Shown here one piece after another: positions 1 to 7,288 of a DNA stretch of 12,374 bases; the stretch's first letter is position 1, and every line of letters starts with the position of its first letter. Below the pieces are notes generated by a model. The model worked only from the letters and a program-made list of their open reading frames with translations. It did no database searches and was not told where the DNA came from. The translations under genes were made by a program, and so were the position numbers. The stretch is from Flavobacterium sp. (GTDB taxonomy: Bacteria; Bacteroidota; Bacteroidia; Flavobacteriales; Flavobacteriaceae), in NCBI GenBank assembly GCA_018062725.1, contig JAGORP010000063.1, forward strand, positions 1 through 12,374, given 5' to 3'.

Positions 1-1
1 A

Positions 2-409
2 GTTTACGGTACTATTGGAGTCAATCAAGCAAAAGCCGAAGTAGAAGCAATTGAAGAGCAAAAAGAAACAAAGAATAAAAAGCAACTTGCTAAAAAAGCG
101 CCTCCTTTGGTAGTCGTTGATGGAAAAGCCACTGACAAAAAAGTGTCGGACATTCAAAATTCTGATGACTTTGAAACCATTGTTGAACTCAAAAACCCAC
201 TCTATATTATTAACGGAGTAGAATATACTGAAAAGGAAATGTTTGGACCAAATCCCACTTCACCTTATTATCCGCTCAACAAACAGGAAATTGAATCGCT
301 TTCGATTTATCAAGACGAGGAAGCCATAGAACTGTATGGTGAAAAAGGGAAAAACGGAGTGGTCGTTGTCAAAACTAAAAACGGGAAACCCATAAAAACT
401 ACTAGATAG
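2..409 (+). CDS. C-terminal part of a protein ending in a TonB-receptor plug-like module (5' end outside window)
   Basis: The reading frame is open from the left edge to TAG at 407-409, so this is the tail of a longer gene; a Met codon at 107 lies inside the open frame and is unlikely to be the start. The last 70 or so residues resemble a SusC/TonB-receptor plug: PLYIINGVEY, then LNKQEIESLSIYQDEEAIELYG, then GKNGVVVVKTKNGKP, which matches the family pattern 'PLYVIDGV...L.P.DIESI.VLKDA.A..YG..G.NGVI.I.TKKG'. No beta-barrel follows. Upstream is a Lys/Glu/Gln-rich linker (about residues 10-34) and a second plug-like opening, PPLVVVDGK. In Bacteroidota, isolated plug tails occur on BlaR1/M56-type membrane proteins and other envelope proteins; which one this is cannot be told from the part seen. 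It lies 39 bp upstream of the vWA gene on the same strand, so they are probably one operon. Confidence 0.75.
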   Translation, partial: VYGTIGVNQAKAEVEAIEEQKETKNKKQLAKKAPPLVVVDGKATDKKVSDIQNSDDFETIVELKNPLYIINGVEYTEKEMFGPNPTSPYYPLNKQEIESLSIYQDEEAIELYGEKGKNGVVVVKTKNGKPIKTTR

Positions 410-448
410 TCTAGAAAAACCATTATTAACAGCTAAAAAAATTAAGTC

Positions 449-2344
449 ATGAAAAATTTCAAAATTATTTCATTAGGGATTGCTATGCTTATAAGTGTCG
501 TAGCATTAGCACAAGAGAAAGTCATTACAGGTATCGTTTCAGATGCAACTGGGCCATTGCCTGGCGTAAATGTTATGGTTAAAGGAACACAACGTGGTAC
601 CTCAACAAAATTTGACGGAAGTTATGCTATTAAAGCGAAAGAAGGTCAAACTTTAGTCTTTAGTTTTATGGGCATGCGTGAGGTTTCAAAAGTTGTTGGA
701 GTTTCAAATATAATAAATGTGGTTATGCAAGATGACTCTAAAGTATTAAGTGAAGTCGTTGTAACTGCAATAGGTATTCAAAAAGAAAGTAGAGCAGACA
801 GGAATTCAAAAAAGGTAAAATCTGTGCATCAAGTAATGGGAAGTCCAATTTCAGGTGTGCAAATAAGTCATGACGACAGCGGATTTCGCTTCGGTCGCGA
901 TAAAAAGCATGAAGGAACAAAATCCAATCCAAACGAAAATGAAGATTATGGAGTGCTATTAGAAAATGAATTCGAAAGTCCAAAGCAAGCACCACTTTCA
1001 ACTTTTTCAATCGATGTCGATAATGCTTCGTACACCAATATTCGTCGTTTTATCAACAACGGACAAAAAGTGCCAGCCGATGCCGTTCGTGTAGAAGAAA
1101 TGATGAATTTTTTCAAATACCAATATGCACAACCAACCGGAGAACATCCTTTTTCGATTACAACCGATTATAGCGATTGCCCATGGAATCCGAACAACAA
1201 ATTAGTTCGCATTGGGTTACAAGGAAAAAACATTCCAACGGACAACCTTCCCAATTCTAATTTTGTGTTCTTGATTGATGTTTCTGGATCTATGAGTGAT
1301 GAAAATAAGCTCCCTTTATTGATTCAATCGATGAAAATTTTAGTAAAAGAATTGCGAGCAGAAGATAAAGTTTCGATAGTGGTCTATGCTGGTGCGGCTG
1401 GATTAGTGCTTCCTCCAACCAACGGAAATAAAAAAGAAACCATTATCAATGCCTTAGAACAATTAAGTGCTGGTGGAAGTACTGCTGGTGGTGCCGGAAT
1501 TCAATTGGCGTATAAAATTGCGGAAGAAAATTTCATCAAAGGAGGAAACAATCGTGTCATCTTAGCCACAGATGGTGATTTTAATGTAGGTGCCTCATCC
1601 GACAATGACATGGAACGATTGATTGCAGAAAAAAGAAAATCAGGGGTATTTTTAACGTGTTTGGGTTACGGAATGGGAAATTACAAAGACAGTAAAATGG
1701 AAACGCTGGCAGATAAAGGAAACGGGAATTATGCCTATATCGACAATATTCAAGAAGCCAATCGTTTTTTGAGCAAAGAATTTAAAGGTTCGATGTTTGC
1801 GATTGCCAAAGATGTGAAAATCCAAATTGAATTCAACCCGAAACACGTACAATCCTACCGATTGATTGGTTATGAAAACAGAAAATTACGTCCGGAAGAT
1901 TTCAAAAATGATGCGATTGATGCCGGTGAATTAGGAAATGGACATACGGTAACAGCTCTATATGAAATAATACCGATTGGAGTGAAAAGCAACTATTTTA
2001 ATGAACCGAATGATTTAAAATATTCCAAAACAAATTCGAATGAAAACAACTATAATGAAGAATTGGCAACCATCAAATTTCGATACAAAAAACCAGATGG
2101 AGACAAAAGTATTGAAATGATTAATACCATTGCTAACCAATCGAAATCAATTGAAAATGCTTCAGCTGATTTCAAATTTACAACAGCAGTGGCTTGGTTC
2201 GGACTGAAATTAAGAGATTCCAAATTAATTAAAGAAAAAGCGACAACAGATATTATTTCGTTAGCAAAAAAAGGACTTCAAAATGATACAGACGGCTACA
2301 AATCGGAATTTATTCGATTAATGGAAAGTAACTCGAGTTTATAA
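449..2344 (+). CDS. Secreted YfbK-type von Willebrand factor A protein with SusC-like N-terminal beta-sandwich
   Basis: The 631-residue product begins with a signal peptide (residues 1-22, MKNFKIISLGIAMLISVVALAQ, shown here only as a hydrophobic stretch ending ALAQ; no lipobox Cys). Residues about 25-95 form a CarboxypepD_reg-like domain (ITGIVSDATGPLPGVNVMVKG, GTSTKFDGSYAIKAKEGQTL) followed by SEVVVTAIGIQKE, like the N-terminal extension and TonB-box region of SusC receptors. A charged linker (110-165) leads to the YfbK-type vWA N-terminal region (about 168-265: YGVLLENEFESP, STFSIDVDNASYTNIRRFIN). The vWA domain (about 270-450) has a complete metal-binding MIDAS: D277-V-S-G-S281, T344 in GGSTAGG, D375 in ATDGDFN. 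The C-terminal part (about 450-625) fits DUF3520. It presumably binds protein partners in the periplasm or at the cell surface through a divalent metal; the partner is unknown. No plug or barrel is present, so it is not a receptor itself. Confidence 0.9.
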   Translation: MKNFKIISLGIAMLISVVALAQEKVITGIVSDATGPLPGVNVMVKGTQRGTSTKFDGSYAIKAKEGQTLVFSFMGMREVSKVVGVSNIINVVMQDDSKVLSEVVVTAIGIQKESRADRNSKKVKSVHQVMGSPISGVQISHDDSGFRFGRDKKHEGTKSNPNENEDYGVLLENEFESPKQAPLSTFSIDVDNASYTNIRRFINNGQKVPADAVRVEEMMNFFKYQYAQPTGEHPFSITTDYSDCPWNPNNKLVRIGLQGKNIPTDNLPNSNFVFLIDVSGSMSDENKLPLLIQSMKILVKELRAEDKVSIVVYAGAAGLVLPPTNGNKKETIINALEQLSAGGSTAGGAGIQLAYKIAEENFIKGGNNRVILATDGDFNVGASSDNDMERLIAEKRKSGVFLTCLGYGMGNYKDSKMETLADKGNGNYAYIDNIQEANRFLSKEFKGSMFAIAKDVKIQIEFNPKHVQSYRLIGYENRKLRPEDFKNDAIDAGELGNGHTVTALYEIIPIGVKSNYFNEPNDLKYSKTNSNENNYNEELATIKFRYKKPDGDKSIEMINTIANQSKSIENASADFKFTTAVAWFGLKLRDSKLIKEKATTDIISLAKKGLQNDTDGYKSEFIRLMESNSSL

Positions 2345-2378
2345 ATAGGTTAAGTTGTTTTTATAATGTTTGGTTAGA

Positions 2379-2414
2379 AAAAACCCTTGAAAGAAATTTC
2401 TCTCAAGGGTTTTT
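2379..2414. terminator. Bidirectional hairpin terminator between convergent genes
   Basis: A perfect 12-bp stem (AAAAACCCTTGA at 2379-2390 with TCAAGGGTTTTT at 2403-2414) encloses a 12-nt loop. The plus-strand stem ends in a T run (2410-2414) and the minus-strand stem in a T run complementary to the A run at 2378-2383. It lies 35 bp after the vWA stop and 23 bp after the ABC-F stop, so it should end transcription from both sides. Confidence 0.85.
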
Positions 2415-2436
2415 CATGTATATTAATGACAGAAAA

Positions 2437-4071
2437 TTATTTTTCGATTTCCTTCAAACTTTCCATTTTCTTATGCGCCAAGAAACCTTTAATATCTTCA
2501 AAATGCTCCTTGACACGTTTGTTTCCAAATTCGAAAACTTTTTCAGCCAAACCATCTAAGAAATCACGATCGTGCGATACCAAAACTAAAGTGCCGTCGA
2601 AATCTTTCAACGCATCTTTAATAATGTCTTTGGTTTTCATATCCAAGTGATTGGTAGGCTCATCCAGAATTAAAAGATTGACGGGTTCTAGCAATAATTT
2701 AATCATCGCTAAACGCGTTTTTTCTCCACCCGAAAGCACTTTCACTTTCTTTTGAATATCATCACCTTTGAACATAAAGGCACCTAATAAATCTTTAATT
2801 TTGGTACGCATATCGCCCACTGCAATATGATCAATGGTTTCAAAAATAGTCATTTCACCATCCAACAGCGCCGCTTGATTTTGGGCAAAATACCCAATTT
2901 GTGAATTGTGACCAATTTCCAATCGACCGCCATCGATCTCAATTTCTTTCATAATGGCTTTGATCATCGTCGATTTTCCTTCTCCATTTTTCCCGACAAA
3001 TGCCACTTTTTGACCGCGTTCGATTACCAAATTCGCATCTTTAAAAACGACATGATCGCCATACGATTTAGACAATCCTTCCACCACAACCGGATATTGA
3101 CCCGAACGAGGCGAAGGTGGGAATTTTAATTTTAGTGCCGAAGAATCAACTTCATCCACCTCAACAATAACAAGTTTTTCCAACATTTTCACTCGAGATT
3201 GCACCGCATCGGTTTTTGAAAACGTGCCGCGAAAACGATCAATAAACGCCTGATTGTCGGCAATGAATTTTTGTTGCTCGTCATATGCTTTTTGTTGGTG
3301 AACCCTTCTATCTTTACGTAATTCTAAGTAATGTGAATACACCGCTTTATAATCGTAAATGCGTCCCATGGTCACTTCAATGGTACGATTGGTAATATTA
3401 TCAACAAAGGCTCTATCGTGCGAAATGATCATTACCGCTTTGGCTTGATTGATTAAAAAGTCTTCCAACCACTGTATACTTTCCATATCCAAGTGGTTCG
3501 TTGGCTCATCTAGTAAAATTAAATCCGGTTTTTTCAACAGAATTTTAGCCAATTCGATACGCATACGCCAGCCTCCAGAAAATTCAGAGGTTTTACGATT
3601 AAAATCTTCGCGTTCGAAACCCAATCCTTTTAATACTTTTTCAACTTCGGCTTCATAATTCACTTCTTCAATCGAATAATATTTTTCAGAAAGTTCTGAA
3701 ACACGTTCGATCAACTTCATGTACGCGTCACTTTCATAATCGGTACGAATGGTTAATTGTTCGTTGATTTCATCGATTTCTACCTTCATATTCAAGACAT
3801 CTGCAAATGCTTTCGAAGTTTCCTCCATAACCGTGCAATCGTCTTTAGTCAACAAATGCTGAGGCAAATAGGCAATTACGGCATCACTAGGAGCTGAAAT
3901 ATTTCCACGTGTTGGCTTATTTTCACCGGCCACAATTTTCAACAACGTTGATTTCCCTGCGCCATTTTTACCCATAAGGGCAATTTTATCATTTTCATTA
4001 ATGGCAAAAGTCACTTCGCTAAAAAGTGTGGTTCCGCCAAATTCAACGGCGATGTCGTTTACTGTAATCAT
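2437..4071 (-). CDS. ABC-F family ATPase (ribosome-associated translation factor type)
   Basis: The 544-residue soluble protein has two ABC ATPase domains in tandem and no membrane segments, as in the ABC-F family (Uup, YbiT, YheS, EttA). Domain 1: Walker A GKNGAGKS (34-41), signature FSGGWRMR (about 164-171), Walker B LILLDEP followed by TNHLD (184-195), H-loop SHD (217-219). Domain 2: Walker A GKNGEGKS (360-367), signature LSGGEKTR (446-453), Walker B LLILDEPTNHLD (466-477), H-loop SHD (499-501). The charged, helical linker (about 240-305) contains FIDRFRGTFSKTDAVQSRVKMLEKL, typical of the ABC-F P-site tRNA-interaction motif. Family members bind the ribosomal E site and act on stalled or slow ribosomes; some give antibiotic resistance, but nothing here singles out a resistance type. 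The ATG at 4071 gives the usual start directly before the first domain. It is a single-gene unit, with a promoter candidate at 4116-4145. Confidence 0.93.
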   Translation of the reverse strand: MITVNDIAVEFGGTTLFSEVTFAINENDKIALMGKNGAGKSTLLKIVAGENKPTRGNISAPSDAVIAYLPQHLLTKDDCTVMEETSKAFADVLNMKVEIDEINEQLTIRTDYESDAYMKLIERVSELSEKYYSIEEVNYEAEVEKVLKGLGFEREDFNRKTSEFSGGWRMRIELAKILLKKPDLILLDEPTNHLDMESIQWLEDFLINQAKAVMIISHDRAFVDNITNRTIEVTMGRIYDYKAVYSHYLELRKDRRVHQQKAYDEQQKFIADNQAFIDRFRGTFSKTDAVQSRVKMLEKLVIVEVDEVDSSALKLKFPPSPRSGQYPVVVEGLSKSYGDHVVFKDANLVIERGQKVAFVGKNGEGKSTMIKAIMKEIEIDGGRLEIGHNSQIGYFAQNQAALLDGEMTIFETIDHIAVGDMRTKIKDLLGAFMFKGDDIQKKVKVLSGGEKTRLAMIKLLLEPVNLLILDEPTNHLDMKTKDIIKDALKDFDGTLVLVSHDRDFLDGLAEKVFEFGNKRVKEHFEDIKGFLAHKKMESLKEIEK

Positions 4072-4081
4072 ATTAGGATTG

Positions 4082-4105
4082 TTCGATTATTCGATTATTC
4101 GATTT
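4082..4105. repeat. Three tandem copies of TTCGATTA (8 bp) in the ABC-F leader
   Basis: TTCGATTA TTCGATTA TTCGATTT occupies 4082-4105, between the candidate promoter and the start codon of the ABC-F gene, so it would lie in the 5' untranslated leader. The third copy differs in its last base. Confidence 0.85.
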
Positions 4106-4115
4106 TTTGAAGTTG

Positions 4116-4145
4116 CAAAGATAGTTGAATTTAAAAATTTTGCAA
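4116..4145 (-). promoter_or_regulatory. Bacteroidota-type promoter for the ABC-F gene
   Basis: On the minus strand TTG (4145-4143) is followed after 19 nt by TATCTTTG (4123-4116), an exact match to the Bacteroidota -7 element TAnnTTTG at the usual distance from the -33 TTG. The ABC-F start codon lies 44 bp further on. A second TATCTTTG at 4170-4163 lacks a well-placed -33 element. Confidence 0.65.
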
Positions 4146-4260
4146 TCTGAAATTCAAGTCTTCAAAGATAACTTACCTATTTCGAGAAGAATTAACATTC
4201 TTTTATCAAAGCAATATTCGTTTTTTGTTTAAAATTGTTTGATATATTAAATAATTTAAG

Positions 4261-5415
4261 ATGAAAAAAATTCTCTTTACCTTTACTCTAATAGCTTCTA
4301 TAATTACTAATGCTCAAACAAAGCCACGTGCTCGTGATCTTGGAATTCCATTTGAAGGTATTACTGGAAAAAATAATGCCATAACTGATGTTCCAGGAAT
4401 AGAAGTTGGCTACAAAACAATCATTGAAGGTAAAGGAAAACTTGAAGCCGGAAAAGGTCCTATAAGAACGGGTGTTACTGTAATACTTCCTAAAGGCAAA
4501 ACAGCAAATAGTTATCCAGTGGCGTGGCACAATTTGAATGGTGATGGTGAAATGACTGGAATTGCAAATATTGAGGATTACGGACTTGGATATGGTGCTA
4601 TTGGCATCACCAATACAAATAGTGTCGGCACGGTTAGGGATGCCATTGGGGAGTGGAATTATAAAAAGTTTTCGGAAGGCGACTTTATTGATTTTTCATT
4701 TGGTTTGCCAATTGTAGCAGAAACTTGGGATGGAATGCTAAACGACATTAACGGTTTTCATGTCAAAAAAGAACATGTTTGGGAAGCATTAGAAAAAGCA
4801 AAAAGTGGTCCAATCGAAGAAGGAAATGTGGGCGGAGGAACTGGCATGGCACTTTATCATTTTAAAGGAGGAAGTGGTACAGCTTCCAGAACATTTACTA
4901 TAGACGGCAAACAATATACTTTAGGGGTTTTCATTCAGGCCAATTTCGGAGGAAAATCAGATTTAATGATTTCAGGAGTACCAGTTGGTAAAGAAATTAA
5001 AGAGTATAAGCCTATACTTAATGACGCTAAAAGAAAAGATGGTTCTGCCATTGTAATTGTTGCAACCGACGCTCCTCTTTTACCCAGTCAACTTAAATTA
5101 GTAGCTAAAAGAATTACACACGGAATAGCAAGAACTGGAACATTTTCGAATGACAGTTCTGGAGAAATTTTCCTAGCTCTTTCAACAGCCGAACCTAAAT
5201 TAGATGAAAAAGGAAGTATTCAAACTTGGAGTGTTTTGCCCAAAGAAAAGCTAAACCCTATTTTTAGAGCCACAGTTCAAGCCACCGAAGAAGCTATTAT
5301 TAACACTCTTGTAGCAGCGCAAGACATGGAAGGTATTAACAATAATACATTTTATGGTATTCCGCACGAAGTATTAAAAGAAGTGATGAAGAAATACAAT
5401 AGGTTAAAACAGTAA
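4261..5415 (+). CDS. Secreted P1-family (DmpA/peptidase S58-type) aminopeptidase
   Basis: The 384-residue product starts with a signal peptide (residues 1-19, hydrophobic stretch ending ITNAQ), so it is probably exported to the periplasm. The body matches the DmpA/P1 family: ARDLGIPFEG.TG..NAITDVPGIEVG near the N-terminus, GVTVILP, SVGTVRDAIGEW, a glycine-rich EEGNVGGGTGM and QANFGGK. These enzymes are N-terminal nucleophile hydrolases that cleave themselves at a Gly-Ser bond; here that is Gly261-Ser262 in KRKDGSAIVIVATDAPLLPSQL. Ser300 and Glu302 (SSGEI) lie 38 and 40 residues after the nucleophile, the same spacing as Ser288 and Glu290 of DmpA, and Asn228 fits the oxyanion-hole Asn. The expected activity is release of N-terminal L- or D-amino acids or beta-amino acids from peptides; the exact substrate cannot be read from sequence. 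It is a single gene, followed at once by a hairpin terminator. Confidence 0.9.
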   Translation: MKKILFTFTLIASIITNAQTKPRARDLGIPFEGITGKNNAITDVPGIEVGYKTIIEGKGKLEAGKGPIRTGVTVILPKGKTANSYPVAWHNLNGDGEMTGIANIEDYGLGYGAIGITNTNSVGTVRDAIGEWNYKKFSEGDFIDFSFGLPIVAETWDGMLNDINGFHVKKEHVWEALEKAKSGPIEEGNVGGGTGMALYHFKGGSGTASRTFTIDGKQYTLGVFIQANFGGKSDLMISGVPVGKEIKEYKPILNDAKRKDGSAIVIVATDAPLLPSQLKLVAKRITHGIARTGTFSNDSSGEIFLALSTAEPKLDEKGSIQTWSVLPKEKLNPIFRATVQATEEAIINTLVAAQDMEGINNNTFYGIPHEVLKEVMKKYNRLKQ

Positions 5416-5417
5416 AT

Positions 5418-5448
5418 AAAATGCCCGAACTAAATCTCGGGCATTTTT
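5418..5448 (+). terminator. Rho-independent terminator of the P1 peptidase gene
   Basis: A perfect 11-bp stem (AAAATGCCCGA at 5418-5428 with TCGGGCATTTT at 5437-5447) has an 8-nt loop and ends in five T. It begins 2 bp after the peptidase stop codon. Confidence 0.9.
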
Positions 5449-5510
5449 AAAAGAAATAATCCACTATATTATAAAAGAGTAATTAAATAAAAAACTTCTA
5501 AAAAACATTT

Positions 5511-5532
5511 AAAAAACTTTCCAATGGAAAGT
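5511..5532 (-). terminator. Terminator of the DEAD-like/hydrolase/DUF2007 unit
   Basis: On the minus strand ACTTTCC-ATT-GGAAAGT (5532-5516) is a 7-bp hairpin with a 3-nt loop followed by five further T (5515-5511). It lies 13 bp after the DUF2007 stop codon. The rest of 5449-5545 is AT-rich and shows nothing else I can support. Confidence 0.7.
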
Positions 5533-5545
5533 CTCCTATACTATT

Positions 5546-5764
5546 CTAAATACTCAATCGGAATTCTTCAATCACAGGATTAGCTTTCCCAAAATCGGTT
5601 TCTTGAATAAAAAGCTCTACCGCTTGATCGGCGGTACCAAAACCGGAAACCCTTCCAGATTGGATGTTGTTTTTTACTATTGTGTTGACACCTGCTCCTT
5701 CCAATTTTACTTGTAAGGCTTGCGCTAAAATTTCACTTCCTGAAAACACTTTCATTAATCCCAT
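5546..5764 (-). CDS. DUF2007 family small protein
   Basis: The 72-residue product (MGLMKVFSGSEILAQALQVKLE, GVNTIVKNN, FGTADQAVELFIQETDFGKANPVIEEF) matches the DUF2007 pattern: an N-terminal strand with 'KVFSGSE', a helix that scans the other molecule, 'AGI..ivKN', and an acidic 'v...D...A..ii.ef' end. The fold is a small ferredoxin-like domain resembling the PII/ACT type; the family is called a putative signal-transducing protein but no molecular function is established. No signal peptide or membrane segment, so it is cytoplasmic. A second Met at residue 4 could be the real start (MKVFSGSE is the commoner beginning in the family). It starts 4 bp after the hydrolase stop codon and is the last gene of its unit, just before the terminator at 5511-5532. 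Confidence 0.82.
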   Translation of the reverse strand: MGLMKVFSGSEILAQALQVKLEGAGVNTIVKNNIQSGRVSGFGTADQAVELFIQETDFGKANPVIEEFRLSI

Positions 5765-5768
5765 ACTC

Positions 5769-6578
5769 TTATTTTAATATTTGTTGTAATTCTTTTAAAT
5801 ACGTTACATTGTCATTCATTTTGGAGTGGCCTTGTCCTTTTAATGTAAAAAATTTATCGTTTTTCTTTAATAATTTACTCAATCTTACTGCATGATTGTA
5901 ACCAATAACCTGATCGTCATCGCCATGAAAAATAAAAATGGGCGCTTTCACTTTCGGAATAAAAGTATTGGTCATGAAAGCGAATTTTTTCAGAAAATCA
6001 GGAAAAAATGGTGCTCTTTCGGAAGACAATTCGGTGACATTATAATAAGGTGACAATAAAATTAATTTTTGAGGATTGTTTTCAGAAGCCAAATAACTTG
6101 CTAAACCAGAACCAATAGAATAACCAGTTATGATGACCTTTTTCTCATCATATCGTTTAATTAATTTTTTATAGGCAATCGAAATATCTTTATAAATCTG
6201 CTCTTCATCTTCTATAGCACCTTCACTTTTACCAAAACCTCTATAATCTAATATAAAAATATCATATCCGAATTGCGTATAATTATCGGCAATATCGCCC
6301 CAAGTATCTAAAGCACCTCTGTTTCCATGCAAGTAAAAAATAAGCCCTTTCGAATTTTCAGCTTTAAACAAAACGCCATTTAATTTCGTTCCATCGAAAG
6401 AAGGAATAGATAATTCTTCAAATTTCTGATTGAAATTGAACTTATAATTGGCTGGTAGCTTAGATGCTAGAAAAACCATTTCTTGTTGATTGATATAGAA
6501 ATACCCAAGCGCAAAAAGATAAACAATTGCAAAAAGACTTACAACCGAAATAGCGACAAATTTTAGAGCTTTCATCAT
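5769..6578 (-). CDS. Membrane-anchored alpha/beta hydrolase (BEM46/ABHD13-like)
   Basis: The 269-residue product has one N-terminal hydrophobic segment (about residues 6-28) that should anchor it in the inner membrane, followed by an alpha/beta-hydrolase domain. Visible elements are the oxyanion motif HGN (84-86), DYRGFGKSEG (111-120), the nucleophile elbow GYSIGS with Ser154, the acid Asp222 in HGDDDQVI and the base His251 in GQGHSK, so the triad is complete. The sequence after the anchor (QQEMVFLASKLPANYKF) and the overall plan fit serine hydrolases of the BEM46/ABHD13 group, whose substrates in bacteria are mostly unknown; esterase, thioesterase or peptidase activity are all possible. Two Met codons stand in a row, so the start may be 6578 or 6575. 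It begins 12 bp after the DEAD-like gene and is followed after 4 bp by DUF2007, so the three are almost certainly co-transcribed. Confidence 0.87.
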   Translation of the reverse strand: MMKALKFVAISVVSLFAIVYLFALGYFYINQQEMVFLASKLPANYKFNFNQKFEELSIPSFDGTKLNGVLFKAENSKGLIFYLHGNRGALDTWGDIADNYTQFGYDIFILDYRGFGKSEGAIEDEEQIYKDISIAYKKLIKRYDEKKVIITGYSIGSGLASYLASENNPQKLILLSPYYNVTELSSERAPFFPDFLKKFAFMTNTFIPKVKAPIFIFHGDDDQVIGYNHAVRLSKLLKKNDKFFTLKGQGHSKMNDNVTYLKELQQILK

Positions 6579-6590
6579 AGTTGACCAATA

Positions 6591-7226
6591 TTAATCTTCT
6601 TCCTCGTCTTCATAATCGTCAACGCCAAATAGGAAAGGTTCAAGCATGATTTTATCGGCAAGTACCTCTACTCTTTCGGTCAAATCGGCTGAAAAGAATA
6701 CACGTTGTGTTTTTTCGACACTCATCGATAATCGTTGCACGGTTGCATCATGACGAAGTTTGAAAAGTTCATCAGCATCATCTACCACAAAAATCTTAAT
6801 CGTTGTCATATTAAATCCCGCCGTAGAAAACATGGCATTGATACGAATTGGAGTACCAATTAGCACATCTACCCCTAACGAAATTTGATTTTTATCATAA
6901 TCTAAATCTCCTTTTTCATGAGTTCCAAAAACACGCAAATCAGTATATTTCGCATACTTTTCGAACATATCCAACATTTCTATTACGGCTTCTTTATCTT
7001 TCACTAGAATTAAAGCTCGAGTAGATTCTCCTACTGCTTTTTCTAATTTTTGTATGACTGTATAGACAATTGTTGTTGATTTTCCTTCTCCTTTTGGAAG
7101 AATAATTACAGCATCGGCACCACTTTTAAGCGTGCTCCAACAATCGGCTTGTACTTCAGTAGCTTCTATAATACCATTTTCGATAAGGGCATTTTGAAGG
7201 TTGGGATTTATTTTTTTTAAATTCAT
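6591..7226 (-). CDS. Single-domain, degenerate DEAD-box helicase-like protein
   Basis: The 211-residue product covers only the N-terminal RecA-like domain of a DEAD-box helicase. In order: a Q-motif region (INPNLQNALIENGIIEATEVQ, Gln26), a P-loop PKGEGKST (44-51) in place of AQTGTGKT, ALILVKDKE at motif Ia, GTP (124-126) at motif Ib, VVDDADEL at motif II (DDAD, 149-152, instead of DEAD) and FFSAD at motif III (instead of SAT). It ends in an acidic tail (DDYEDEEED) where a full helicase would continue into its second RecA domain; the stop TAA at 6593-6591 is followed closely by the next gene, and I see no remnant of motifs IV-VI. With the catalytic Glu of motif II changed to Asp and no second domain, helicase activity is doubtful; ATP-dependent RNA or protein binding is possible. 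First gene of a three-gene unit; promoter candidate at 7257-7285. Confidence 0.82.
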   Translation of the reverse strand: MNLKKINPNLQNALIENGIIEATEVQADCWSTLKSGADAVIILPKGEGKSTTIVYTVIQKLEKAVGESTRALILVKDKEAVIEMLDMFEKYAKYTDLRVFGTHEKGDLDYDKNQISLGVDVLIGTPIRINAMFSTAGFNMTTIKIFVVDDADELFKLRHDATVQRLSMSVEKTQRVFFSADLTERVEVLADKIMLEPFLFGVDDYEDEEED

Positions 7227-7240
7227 ATTTTAAGTTATCA

Positions 7241-7261
7241 GGCAAAAGGCAAAAGGCAAAA
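7241..7261. repeat. Three tandem copies of GGCAAAA
   Basis: A perfect 7-bp tandem repeat fills 7241-7261, between the -7 element and the start codon of the DEAD-like gene. Its right-hand copy supplies part of the TACTTTTG promoter element on the minus strand, so a change in copy number would alter leader length. Confidence 0.85.
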
Positions 7262-7285
7262 GTATAACTAATGCTTTTCGTCCAA
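7257..7285 (-). promoter_or_regulatory. Bacteroidota-type promoter for the DEAD-like/hydrolase/DUF2007 unit
   Basis: On the minus strand TTG (7285-7283) is followed after 18 nt by TACTTTTG (7264-7257), an exact TAnnTTTG. The first gene starts 31 bp further on at 7226. The promoter sits in the 62-bp gap after the response-regulator stop at 7289. Confidence 0.6.
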
Positions 7286-7288
7286 TTA

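Noticed and set aside
107..409. Start of the first gene at the Met codon at 107
   Set aside because: The frame stays open to the left edge and the upstream residues look like protein linker, so 107 is probably internal.
4163..4170. Second TATCTTTG as another ABC-F promoter
   Set aside because: There is no TTG within 17-23 nt upstream on the minus strand.
4218..4260. Promoter of the P1 peptidase gene
   Set aside because: TTTTG at 4223-4227 could be a -33 element but no TAnnTTTG follows at the right distance; I could not support a site.
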